Below are positions 1 to 10,933 of a stretch of DNA of 64,000 bases, piece by piece (the first letter of the stretch is position 1; each line of letters opens with the position of its first letter). The DNA comes from Paracentrotus lividus (Eukaryota > Echinodermata > Echinoidea > Camarodonta > Echinidae): NCBI GenBank assembly GCA_940671915.1, contig CALNVZ010002974.1, positions 36,544,558-36,608,557 of the forward strand, read 5' to 3'. Both the position numbers and the translations under genes were made by a program. The notes under the pieces are model-generated. The model ran no database searches. It saw only the letters and a program-made list of their open reading frames with translations, and was not told the origin of the DNA.

Positions 1-2443
1 GGATTTGTGTGGTAAAATGTCCTGTGGTAATTACCACAGGATTACCACAGGACATTACCACAGGATTACCACAGGACATTTTTGTAAGGGCCGTGACGTG
101 AAAAAAATTGAGTGTACCTTTTGGCTCGCTCAGTGTAACGGGAAAAAAAATAGGATGTACCTTTCTGCAGCCACCACTGGGGGGCGCCAAAATCAAAAGC
201 ACATCGGGCCCCCCGGGGTGCCAAATCCTGGATACGCGCCTGGGTTAAGTACAACAAGTTATTTTGAAGCCATTACCATTTCAAAACAAGATGTCGAGTG
301 TTATACAATTGCCCCGTGTCCAGGGGCAATTGTAACAGACGTACGGGGCAATTGTAACACATGAAATTGTAACATTTTGTTTTCTTTATCAAAGCTATGC
401 ACTTGACAGATCCAAGATTTAAACAACATTAACCACATAAGCTAATTATAATAAAACATGACAATGCATGACTCAAATTACATAATAATTTTCATACGCA
501 TGGCATGGGATTATTGCAGAAGTTTACGTGCTCTGTACGGGGCGATGGCAGCGCGCTGAATTGTCCCGGGGGTAGGTACGGAGCAAAATTAGTATTTACT
601 TAACGGCATTGTTACTATTGCCCCTGTGGTGGGCAACCATATTTGGAGAGATTTTTTTTCTATCTTAGCTCAGGTATTAATCGTTGAAACTTTAGCAAAA
701 TACAGTCCTAAGAATATAACTTCTAAATAAATAAAAATGACAGCCATAGCTCAACCACATATTTGTCCAGAAGAAAAACATTGGGTAGTGTGAGATATTA
801 CTTTTTGGCTCAAAAAACATTTTTTTTGCTGTAAAAAGTTCAAATAACCGTTAAAACTGTTTACACTCAAATAGAATGTGGAGCGATGAAATGTACATGC
901 TCTGTACACATATTAAGTTTTTAGCGTGTTTCTGTTAGGAATGGGAGCCTCTGTTACAATTGTCCCGTGTTACAATTGTCCCCGGTCTATAGAGTCAAGG
1001 AAGTTGTTGGCATCCGTTAATTGTTGTTACATGCGGATGAAGATATCGACACCCTAGCTACCAGCAAAATTAACCTATTTTCCCTTTTTACTGAAATCAT
1101 AATACTATATCATGATCGATAGTAAAGATAATGTGATAAAAAGTGATGTAGGCCTACGAACCAGAAGGAGACCCGGTTAGCTTGGAAAATAAAGAAGAAA
1201 CCTTTTCCCAATATAATATGTGCACGTGACTTTCCCCCGGCAATAAGTCGCAAATAGTTGTTACGTAATATCCAGCTTGATCAAGATCGCATCATATGGC
1301 AGATTCCGGTGGCAATCCTTTCTAACAAACAAGCTCTGCCCGAATACATACGACAGAGTTTACAGTAGGTGAAATCCTTTATAATCTTTGTTTTAATAGT
1401 AAAAGTGTAACAAAACGAATGCGTGTATTCATACAATTGTTACATTAATAAAACTTCAACAAGCTTGAAGAGCGGGTACGGGAACGGGTGTATCTCTATG
1501 CCGACAGGAACCCGGAGCGCATCAGCAATCATCTCCACCGTCCAGCAGCGCGTTTGCTGGGCTGCAGATGCAAGACTTCCCGTGCCATCAGTGGATGATA
1601 TGATATTAAAGGACAATTTGGTATTTGTAGCCCATATGTGCATGTCTCGATGTGCCATTTAAATTATACCCAAATAGCAGCTAAGTGCATTAATAATTTT
1701 CATTCAGTTTTTGGTAGGCTTCATGAAATTCTGTTGCACCCCCTCCCTTAATTCCCCCTTTTATTGGAGAAATTATGTATTGACATGTTAAAAAGAAAGA
1801 AAAGTATATATTCTGCTGGCCACGACTCCAGTGGAGATCATTTCAAACTATAGTGACTGAAATCTGATTACATGTAGCCATTAATTCAGGCTTAGCATGT
1901 AGGCCTAAACATGTATATCAATCCTCTAATTCCTTTTCAAGTGCAAGTGCAGTCCTCTGATTAGTGTGCTGTCATTTTTTTATATGCTGTATTATCGAAT
2001 GATGTCAACTGGGTGTATTATGGCAAATGCATGATAATTGCTTGTCAAAAACGTTTTAGTAAAGTGATTCAATTCAACAGTCCTTTCCTTACACATCGTC
2101 ATGTTTTTGTAACACATTTCACTCCTTACTATTTGATTTATGATGACACCTTATATCTTGGGCGTCAAATGGTGGGGGATCTGACAGGGGGGACACATAC
2201 TTCCCCCACGATTTTGGGGGTGGGGAACATCATATCAAATGTCCCCAATGTTTTTTTTTTAAAGACATGAGAAAAATAATTTATTGACTCAGGCGGGCCC
2301 TACACCTAAAATTAAAGTGCCTAAAATCGTTGTTCCCCCCTTTCAAAAATTCTAGATCCATGCCTGTGTCATCCCCCCCAATGCTCAAGTTCGGATCGAC
2401 GCCCATGTCTTATCTTTTTGCAAATTTTTTTCATCCTCACCAG
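1..2443. other. Upstream noncoding sequence with short palindromic repeats
   Basis: No coding exon is seen before 2444. Positions 15-85 repeat a palindromic unit built on CCTGTGGTAA/TTACCACAGG three to four times. Units of CAATTGCCCCGT or its reverse recur near 305-360 and 955-985. A stretch at 2160-2420 is rich in short C or G runs and ends with a repeat-like tail. The region is probably intron or 5' flank of the giant gene. No promoter is identifiable. Confidence 0.5.
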
Positions 2444-2613
2444 GAAGCCATGGAGGTAGGGGTGGCAGACCAAGCTCATCTTTCCTGCAGGAGACGGATG
2501 CTGGTTGCTATGACAACACTACATCACCAAGTCAGAGAGGAAGCCCTGGAGGTGGTCCTCAGGGTGGGGCAGGAGGAGGAGTTATTCAGATCACAGTAGG
2601 AGGAGATGCTGAT
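2444..2613 (+). CDS. Exon 1 of the giant modular gene: Gly-rich linker, module 1
   Basis: Acceptor CACCAG and donor GTGAGA bound 170 bases that begin with two bases of a split codon and end in phase 0. The translation opens SHGGRGGRPSS, contains a Cys-Tyr-Asp-Asn-Thr-Thr stretch, and ends GGAGGGVIQITVGGDAD. HGGRGG opens other modules, and GAGGGVIQI matches the strand before IDG in later modules. An ATG in another frame at 2450 is not the reading frame used here. This is the first exon visible; earlier exons must lie upstream. Confidence 0.8.
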
Positions 2614-3251
2614 GTGAGATGAACTCTTAGACCTTTACAATAAAGAGTCCAGGCGGGGGAACAGGGGACGTGCAATCCCCCTATAATTTTAAAACCACTC
2701 ATTCACTGTAAATGTTAAAGTCAGATAATTTTGGCACCCGCCCCCTTATTTTCAAATCCTGGATCTGCCACTGCACAAAAGTTTTTGTTTTCTCTCTTTC
2801 TCATCTTTTGTCTTCTTGAAAATTTTTCATGTATTATTCTTTTTTTATAGATATTTATTTATTCATTCATTTAGTTTTGGGTTCTTCTGTAGAAAAAAAT
2901 GCATGATTTGATCCACATTTGACCAGGTATGATCCCTGGAGAGATGAAATAGTCTTGTTAAATGGGGAACTCATCCCACAAGGTGGGGCGGGGGGCTTGG
3001 GGCCTTGTAAATAGGATACTTACCAACTCAGCTGATTTAATAATAATAATTGAAAACAATGAGTGTCACTTCTTTAGGCACAGATCCAACATAGTCTCTG
3101 ACAGGGGATTTCATTGGCCCAATAATAGTGGCTGCATTATAATTGAGCATTGGCCGATTAAATACTTTTGCAGAGCCGATGCTGGATCCGTTACTGCTAC
3201 ATGCCTAACAGTTAATATGAGTGGGCTTAACTTTACCGTTTTTTCCTTTAG
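2614..3251. other. Intron 1 with a dispersed repeat copy
   Basis: Positions about 2651-2775 hold a repeat (CCACTCATT near the middle, TTTCAAATCCTGGATC near the end) that recurs at about 39289-39421 in the same orientation. The rest of the intron shows no feature. Confidence 0.55.
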
Positions 3252-3486
3252 ATAAATGGAATAATTTCTGCCAATGGTGAGCCTGCATCAGGAGATGGCT
3301 CTGGAGGGGGCAGCGGTGGCAGTGTTTATGTGAAGACAGCCAATCTGGTAGGAAGCGGACGTATCGAGGCCAATGGAGGTCGTGCCATTGGGCTCGCAGG
3401 AGGTGGTGGAGGAGGGGGTCGTGTTTCCATTCTGGGGGATACATCTGGTTACCAGGGAGAGATGTTTGCTCTTGGAGGCCAACCAG
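3252..3486 (+). CDS. Exon 2: GGGSGGS block of module 1
   Basis: Acceptor TTTAG, donor GTAGGA, phase 0 in and phase 1 out. Reads INGIISANGEP, then GGGSGGSVYVKTANLVGSG, RIEANGG, GGGGGGRVSILGD, and ends FALGGQPG. These are the IDGxISSNG, GGGSGGSIW, ANGG and GGRIAVYF elements of the standard module. The last residues correspond to the HGG loop that precedes GAGTVFLYH in other modules; here that loop is interrupted by a discoidin-like domain in exons 3-4. Confidence 0.9.
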
Positions 3487-3653
3487 GTAGGATATTGTAA
3501 AACTACAAACTTTAATTTGCTAATTGAGCTTTCTTTACAATTTTCACAAAAGCTTAAACAGGGCCTACATGAACGGCTATTTTTAGGGCAATGAAATGTT
3601 TTTTTTTTAAATGAAAAATATATGTCTTGTGTATATAATGTAGATTCAGTTAT

Positions 3654-4961
3654 TGTCCCCGCCGAACGAGTTCGAGCAGGGGACTATGAAACGGGCTCCG
3701 TACGTGTGTATGTGTGTATGTATGTGTGTGTGTTGTGTCCATCCGTCCGTCCGTCCGTGCGTCCGTATGTGACCAAAATCTTCAATTTGCTACTCCTTCG
3801 CAATTTTTCATCCGATTTCGATTCCGTTTGCTTTATATGATAGCACTAGGTGATAGCTGCTAAACTTCTTCACAGAATTTTGACCTTTGACCTTTTGACC
3901 CTGATTTTTGACCTATAATGTTAATTGGCTACAAAATGCTACTCTTCGCCATTTTTCATCCGATTTCGATTCTGTTTGCTTTATGTGATAGCACTAGGTG
4001 AGGACAACAAAACTTCTTCACGGAATTTTGACTTTTGACCCCTTTTGACCTTTGACCTGGATTTTTGACCTATATTGTTAATTGGCTAAAAAATGCTACT
4101 CTCTTCGCCATTTTTCATCCGATTTCGATTCCGTTTGCATTATGTGATAGCACCAGTGAGGACTACAAAACTTCTTCGCGGAATTTGCTTTTGACCCCTT
4201 TGACCTTTGACCTTGACTTTTACTTATATTGTTAATTGGCTACAAAAATGCTAACTCCTTCACCATTTTTCATCCGATTTCGATTCCGATGCTTTATGTG
4301 ATAGCACTAGGTGAGGACTACTAAATTTCTTCACAGAATTTTGACTTTTGACCCCTTTGACCTTTGACCTTGATTTTTGACCTATATTGTTAATGGCTAA
4401 AAAATGCTACTCCTTCGCATTTTCATCCGATTTTGATTCCGTTTGCTTTATGTAATAGCACTATGTGAGGACTACTAAACTTCTTCACGGAATTTTGACT
4501 TTTGACCCCTTTGACCTTTGCCTTGATTCTTACTATATATTGTACATTCGCTACAAATGCTACTCCTTCACCATTTTTCATCCATTTTGATTCCGCTTGC
4601 TTTATGTGATAGCACTAGGTGATGGCTACAAAACTTCTTCACAGCATTTTGACCTTTGACCTTTGACCTGGATTTTGACCTATATTGTTAATTGGCTACC
4701 AAATTCTACTCCTTCGCCATTTTTCATCCGATTTCGATTCCGTTTGCTTATGTGATAGCAGTAGCTGAGGACTAACAAACTTCTTCACAAAATTTTGACT
4801 TTTGGCCCCTTTGACCTTTGACCTTGACTTTGACCTATATTGTACATTGGCTACAAAATGCTACTTCTTCGCCATTTTTTACCCGATTTCAATTCCTTTT
4901 GCCTTATGTGATAGCACTGATCGTTGATAATAATGGGAATTTTACATTATCGGCGGGGACA
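3654..4961. mobile_element. Pearl-like nonautonomous element with about 8 internal tandem repeats
   Basis: The ends are a 12-bp inverted pair, TGTCCCCGCCGA at 3654-3665 and TCGGCGGGGACA at 4950-4961. After the left end come a (GTAT)n/(GTCC)n microsatellite and then about eight imperfect repeats of 146-159 bp. The anchor TTTCATCCGATTTCGATTCC recurs from 3811 to 4882 at spacings of 148, 159, 155, 153, 155, 146 and 155. Each unit also carries a (TTTGACC)n run. Short inverted ends flanking a microsatellite and about 160-bp core repeats resemble the pearl family of marine invertebrates. No ORF of note. Confidence 0.7.
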
Positions 4962-5191
4962 TATATTGCGCATCGCGTAATTTACTAATCCACTTGTTTT
5001 AAAACATTCAATTCATGAAGTTTTTTTGCATGAAAATATTTGTGCTACTAGTCAGGGGCTGTGAAAGTGGGGAAGGTGAGGGGGCACTTTCTGTTTTAGA
5101 CAAGTACAGAACGATGGCAGTGACCATCAAGGCTATATTTGTTCTTATGCTCAGCCCTTACCTTCAAAAATGCTATATGTTCTATGTAAAT

Positions 5192-6251
5192 GGCCATGTG
5201 TTATAAGTTCGCCGCCTTTTGCGTTACATGCCAATTTGACTACAAACGGCACCTTTTTCACTTCAAAGACCTGTATCTCGAAAAGTATACACCCTAATAT
5301 ATCAAAACTATACATTTTCTGAAAGGAAATTCCTCAAGGAATCTTAATTTGCATTGAAAAATTATACCAGGTGCAAGAAAAAAAAATTATTAGGAAAAAA
5401 TTCAGGAAATTAATTTTTTTTTTAATTTTCATTGTTTTTATCGTCAATTATCTATAATCACCCAAATATTAATAATATCATTATATTCTGGTAGAGAATA
5501 ATAAGACCTTTCAAACAAGGTATAATTCATTATGGTTTAGAATTTTAGAATAAAAAATATAATGATCTAAAATTTAGCCCTGAAAATATAGCTTTTTTCG
5601 AATTCATGAGGGGGTGGGTCCTGCCAAGTACTGTTGCACCATCAAACATAGTGTTTAAGTGACATGATAGTATAAAGCAGTTTATAAGCTTCAATTTGGT
5701 GCTAAATTCACAATCATAGGCTAAAATTTGGCAGAGATATTGTAGTTTTCCCAACGGTACTACAATATCTCTAATTCCTAATGACTTTGTACAGGAGGCA
5801 TTGCCTTTTTAGGTCAAATAACGATTGTGGAGTCTTCCTGGGTACTATTGCAACATCAAACCTATTGTTCAGTGATTTCATGGTATAAAGTAGTTTATAA
5901 GCTTCAGTTTGGTACCAAATTTACAGTCATAAGCCAAAATCTGGCAGAGAAATTCAAGTTTCCCCAAAATCAACCACAAAATGTAAAATTTCCCATTGAC
6001 TTTGTACAGGCGGCGCCGCTTCCAGCACCACCCCTACTGTCCCAAACTTAAACCATTGTAACTCCACCAGAATGTTACCTAGAACAATGAAATTTCACAG
6101 GGAGCTAGCACAGTAATATAGCTTCAAAATGAGATCAAATTTGTTACATAAACTTTCTTACTTTGGAAAAAATGGACAAATTAATGCTGAAAAATAGCAA
6201 AAAGCATAACAGCACCACCCTATTTGGGTGGCGAGTTCATAACACACGACC
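5192..6251. mobile_element. MITE-like element with degenerate terminal inverted repeats and an internal duplication
   Basis: The left end around 5192-5216 (GTGTTATAAGTTCGCCGCC) pairs with the right end around 6227-6251 (GGTGGCGAGTTCATAACAC). Inside, about 135 bp at 5613-5752 is repeated in direct orientation at 5835-5965, sharing AGTTTATAAGCTTCA. No transposase is seen, so it would be nonautonomous. Confidence 0.55.
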
Positions 6252-6457
6252 AAATATACAAACTTTTAACTTTTTGTTGAAATAAATTTTTTCTGCAATA
6301 GGCACTTACACAATATATGTCTTCTATTGTTAAACAAGTAGAATTGTTCCTATATCCATGGAGTTTGCAAAATGCATATCCTTGGACCTCAGGGGTCTAG
6401 GTCATCTTCTTTTTAAAATGTATTCATTGGTTCTTATTGTTCCCTCGTATCTTTCAG

Positions 6458-6642
6458 ATAAAGATGATGATGCTATCATGGTAACAAAGCGCATCACATC
6501 ACTGGACCCTACAAGTCGGACAATCAGCATTGCCAAGCCATTCTACCTGACAGCAATTCAAACCAGTGGGACTTCGACTGAGTTTGTTAGGCGGTACTCT
6601 TTTGCTATAAGTGTTGATGGTGGACCGATGCTCGATTACAAG
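6458..6642 (+). CDS. Exon 3: first half of discoidin-like (F5/8 type C) domain 1
   Basis: Acceptor TTTCAG, donor GTATAC, phase 1 in and 0 out. Reads ITSLDPTSRTISIAKPFYLTA, IQTSG, FVRRYSFAISVDGG and MLDYK. The IQTSG then RRYSFAISVDG pattern matches the middle strands of F5/8C folds, where the usual form is a tQ strand followed by V-x-x-Y-x-V-x-YS-x-DG. Its opening is less conserved than is usual for the family. Confidence 0.85.
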
Positions 6643-6921
6643 GTATACACACAACGCGTTTGTAATACTAATAGATACCAACTTTTTATTGCATTGTCAT
6701 TAAAATTCAATCTCTCAGTTTATGTTTTAATTTAACTAATATAGAACACACTATGCTTAGAATTTTTAGGAATCAAGCAGTGATAGATTTGTCCTTCTGA
6801 ATATTTCTTGTTTACACATTTACACATTATATAGTCCAAATGGTCATTGATATTATACTCTTCAATTCTGATTAAATCTGTCTATTGACATGTGTTTGTC
6901 ATAATGATTATATTTCCTCAG

Positions 6922-7096
6922 CAACTAAAGTCAGACAGTAGTGCCTACATCTTTGAAGGAAACTTGGCCAGTGTCAACTCCATGGTGAATTACCTTGACA
7001 TCCCAGTGCTGGTTGACTCTGTGATCTTTGACCTTATAGATAGGACCAATCCATTCTCCGTTGATGTACAGCTCCTAGGGTACTACCCATATCCAG
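6922..7096 (+). CDS. Exon 4: second half of discoidin-like domain 1
   Basis: Acceptor CCTCAG, donor GTAATG, phase 0 in and 1 out. Reads SSAYIFEGNLASVNSMVNYL, DIPVLVDSVIFDLIDR and SVDVQLLGYYPYPG. F-x-GN, then N-x-x-N-Y-x-x-x-P-V, then V-QLLG are the closing elements of F5/8C domains (usually LRVELLGC). The terminal Cys of classic domains is replaced by Tyr. With exon 3 it makes about 110 residues placed inside module 1. Confidence 0.87.
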
Positions 7097-7589
7097 GTAA
7101 TGTTGGTAATGATTTTAACTTTGAATAGTTGTAAACTTAGCTTTTTATGTACCAGAGACTTCCCCCAAACTGGATTCTGTCAATTCATTTCAAATTTTCC
7201 AAACAGATAACAAAAGCAATAGGCCAACCCCTTGCTATTTTAATCTCTCAAAAATCTGCCAGCTTTCCAACCATGCATAACTTGACAAGAGAGGGTACTC
7301 TACTGCTCCTGATCCTCGTAACTCGCATCTTCAGGTTGGCGTCAACAGTGGTCAGCAGGTTTTTGACATGTTCAGGAACTTGGCGACTTCCAGCTTCCAT
7401 GAGTGTGCATTTTACTTTACCCTTTGCTCTGTTTCTCTTATTATCATCTACCTGCTAAAATTGATTTCCCCTTACAATATACATTATAAACAATTTTAGT
7501 GTCATTATCATTATCATCAAAATCACATTTATTTTCAAAGAAATGTTTGGGATGATTATGATTACGTTCTTTGTCTGTTTATTTCTCAG

Positions 7590-7631
7590 TAGAGTCAGGA
7601 ACAGATGTGGCATGTGATCAACAACCACAAG
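7590..7631 (+). CDS. Exon 5: 42-bp linker exon
   Basis: Acceptor TCTCAG, donor GTTAGT, symmetric phase 1-1. Encodes VESGTDVACDQQPQ, a short linker with one Cys between discoidin domain 1 and the resumption of module 1. The phases match both neighbours. It is too short to support by homology, so it may be alternatively spliced or, less likely, spurious. Confidence 0.65.
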
Positions 7632-7657
7632 GTTAGTTTATAAAATTTTACTTACAT

Positions 7658-8418
7658 TTAACCCTAATCAGACTAGGGTGTTTTGGTAGCTGTCAAGACT
7701 GGGGGGGGGGGGGCATGATGGCCCCCCCCCTTTAAGATCTCAGCCGCCGATCGCGCAACCGCGCCGAAAATTTGCACGATGGTAGTGAGCCATGTAATCT
7801 ACAAGACTGCGCTGTTAATTTTTCCAAAATAATATTAATTAATTATGCTAATTTATGCATGAAATCATACTTTTTGCTCTAATTGAAAAAATAAAGCTCC
7901 TAGAATGCTAATTTTGTGTATTATTATTCCTTATAGCATTCCTAACAATTGTACTAGAAAAAAATTCTCGTTTCAAAATTAATTTCTTATGTATTTTATT
8001 GTTTTATGAATTTCTTATGTATTTCCTTGTTTTTTCGACCTTTTGTTTATTTTTTTTTACGCAAAGATCATTTAAGAACCATTTTTAAGCATAAATATGC
8101 TAAAATAACTTGATTTCAGCCAATGAAAGTGAAAATACTCATATCTTTATGAATTAGGTGAGAAAACTCAATTTGCATTGACTTTGTACACAAAATCACG
8201 TTTTTGAGCCATTTTCGGTCTGACGGATATTTTTGAAAATCGTGCAGCGTCGTAACGGTACGACCGATTTTTGCGAAAATGGTTTCAAAAGATGCGCGAG
8301 ACTTGAAAGTAAAAAGTCAGCAAGTGGCGTGATCAGAAAATTTTGTGCGGCGGAGTGGTCGTGGAAAATGTCGAGGGGGGGGCCATGATGCCCCCCCCCC
8401 CAGTCTGATTAGGGTTAA
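7658..8418. mobile_element. MITE-like element with TTAACCCTAATCAGACT inverted ends
   Basis: The left end reads TTAACCCTAATCAGACT at 7658-7674 and the right end is its reverse complement at 8402-8418. Just inside, both ends carry a poly-G tract, CATGATG and a poly-C tract (7697-7730 and 8374-8401). The interior is AT-rich without a transposase. It sits in intron 5, 26 bp past the exon 5 donor. Confidence 0.65.
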
Positions 8419-8901
8419 TACATCATACAATTTCACACTATTAATTAAGCTACCCGTGGAGCCTTTATTTCATTAAATGGTAGGCCAATCCTGGAAGATG
8501 TCTCCTAATTCAGCACTTGTATAACAATTCCCTATACTATATAGCAAAGTCCTTTTGTAAATAACAACACTCTGTGAAATAAGCCTATGAAATAAATTTT
8601 CGTGATGCGATTTGCAACTTTAATATTCATTAATTGTGTACAACTATCTCTCAACAAGACATGCGTATATATGGAAGATCCTATTTGAAGAAAATTTTTA
8701 GAAGCAAGGTTTTCATTCATGCCATATATTCTGCATTTGTTATCCTTCAAAGGTGTTTAAGTGTGTTCTTATTTCCAACCTTTTTCTAGATATATTTTAA
8801 CTTCTGAAATTGTGCATATTATGATATGTTGACAGAGATTATAATCGATGTTCTCATTTTTTAGTCAATTAATTTTGGGCTTGTCAAACTTCATTTTGTA
8901 G

Positions 8902-8978
8902 GATCTGAGGCAGGAGGACCTGGTACTGTATTCATGGAAGACCAGATCATTATCAACAATCTCAGACAATCTCCTGTC
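8902..8978 (+). CDS. Exon 6: GTVF block, module 1 resumes
   Basis: Acceptor TTGTAG, donor GTATGT, phase 1 in and 0 out. Reads GSEAGGPGTVFMEDQ then INNLRQSPV. AGGPGTVF is the element that directly follows the HGG loop in other modules (GGAGTVFLYH). This shows that the discoidin domain and exon 5 are inserted between two normally adjacent parts of the module. Confidence 0.87.
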
Positions 8979-10933
8979 GTATGTACCATTTTCCACTTAA
9001 CCCTTATCTGCCCAGGCTATTTAGAAATCGCATAAGACCCGGGGGGGGGGGGGGGGCTAATTTGCCCCCTCATCTGAAATTTTGGCCACTCACCATGCAT
9101 GTGTCATGTTTGATTTCACCATGGGTGAATTCAGAACTTGTCATACTTATAATCCATTATATTGTATTTCAGAGTGTCCACTATTTATATGATAAGCATG
9201 GTTTTTCATGGTTGATATATGTGAACTCCAATTCTGAAAATATTTTAATAGAAAGGAATGTTTGATCATGAAAAAATGACAGACCTTTGTGAATGTTTGA
9301 ATAATTAATAGTGTATATTCGTTCCAAAGTAAACATAATTTTCATTTTATCCAGTAGTTACAGCTTTTGTAGCTGGTTATGTTAATTACATGAAGAGTAA
9401 ACTACATAAAGCTAATAATAATTACGGCTCCCAACCTGTTACATGATTCTTCTTTGTTGTTAATCTGAACAGCTTCACTACAATAATGATTGCTCTGACA
9501 TACTTTGGAATGAATCTGGTGAGTGTAAAATTTATCTTTACTTTCCAGTTATTATTCTCAAGTAAAAAGTTTTGTAGTGATTCATTTATCATTTATATTC
9601 TTTCCTTTTTATGGTATCGCCATTTAGTTTTAAAGACATAAGATAGCATATTGATCATATAATGCTTGTAAAATAAAAAAATCCAAGTCATGATGACATA
9701 CGTATATGGATTGCTTTTTTTTCTAGATAAGATATTGAACCAACAAACATTATGAATGAGTCCTTTGTGCCACAAGAGAAGTTAATATAATTGTAACAAT
9801 AATCAATAGGTAGCTATCGTTTTTCAATTCTCTCAAAATCCTTCCTATAGATGTTACAATTTAAAACATTCAGATTGGCCCTTTTGAACCTTTTAACATT
9901 CTAACAAGGAGATTGAAATAAGCAGTTACAAAGAACTGATTGTTAATGGAAGATTGACATGACGAAAAAGTCTGTTTGAGGACAATAGACCCCTACTTGC
10001 AACTCTATTAGTTCTCTTTTCCAAGTGTGACAAACCTTAATTCACCACAAGCAAGCTATTTAAGTATCTAAACATCTGTTCCTTGACTTTGGTCCGAACA
10101 GAGGTCACCCAAGGTCACAGCAGGTGGCCACACGTGGTGGCAATATTGTTTACTTTAATCGATCTGGATGTGTGTATAGACACATTTTTATTTATATTTT
10201 TATTTTTGTATTTTCCTTATTCCGAGGTTGATTTTCTTCGTACGAAATTGAAAACGAATTAACATTGGATTTCTAAATATAATATGCCATTGAAAACTTG
10301 AAAAATATCAAATACGATCATTTCATTCCGAAGGGCCAATTACAGGCAGAGCTACTCTTACGAAATATCACAGCTGTTGTTTATTATTTAACCCTGGCTC
10401 AACGTTCAGGCTAGCCTGCGGAGTTGAAAAGTTAGATAACAGGTATTACCTGGCCATGCAGGGTCGATAGTGCTTGGAAATGAAATATCTTGGATCTTCA
10501 ATCAAGGATTTTTGACACGGGGGTCTAATACAGCAGCTCAGCTCGCGAACTGCTGTCGGCTTGCAAAGGAGGGGTTGACGTAATGGATATCATAGACGTT
10601 GTCTCAGATTTGTCACTACTGTTAAATACTTCCGATGGATATTACAATATGAGACTTATAGATTAATATTTTGAAACTATATTTAAGGAACAAATTCAGC
10701 TTTTTTAAATTCTAAGTATGTTAAGTCTTTTGTTGGAAAATAAATTTGTTCTCATGCTGTGTATTGTGTGGAATTAGTTTTTGTATTTCCTTTTGTCTCT
10801 TTATCACTTTCAATCTTTATTTTTAATTTTGCATTATAGCATATCATATTTTTTTTACAAGCACAGCCTTTATAATCAAACCTTGATTATGCTCATTATT
10901 CTCTCCATTGTATTGACTTTTTATTATTCATAG
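8979..10933. other. Introns 6 and 7 around the short exon 7, little content
   Basis: Intron 6 has a G17 run near 9040-9056 inside a short CCGGG...GCCCCC repeat-like segment. Intron 7 (9519-10933) is AT-rich with no recognised element. Confidence 0.5.
9473..9518 (+). CDS. Exon 7: short exon of module 1
   Basis: Acceptor GAACAG, donor GTGAGT, phase 0 in and 1 out. Encodes LHYNNDCSDILWNES, with one Cys and an Asn-Glu-Ser tract. Frame and splice sites fit. The place corresponds to the variable stretch between VDN and RAWLLP. Confidence 0.72.

Larger units (their letters stand above)
3487..6457. other. Intron 2, filled by two repeat elements
   Basis: Contains a pearl-like tandem-repeat element (3654-4961) and a MITE-like element (5192-6251), each listed separately. 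Between and around them only AT-rich sequence is seen. Confidence 0.7.

Noticed and set aside
5..364. Open frame of 119 codons at the left edge
   Set aside because: It runs through palindromic CCTGTGGTAA repeats and starts at a TTG; low-complexity artefact.
1423..1662. Overlapping frames on both strands (79 and 72 codons)
   Set aside because: No splice sites fitting the gene, no Gly-rich module pattern and no known domain.
3811..4900. CRISPR-like array of regular repeats
   Set aside because: The repeats are contiguous and diverged 150-bp units without unique spacers, in an animal genome.
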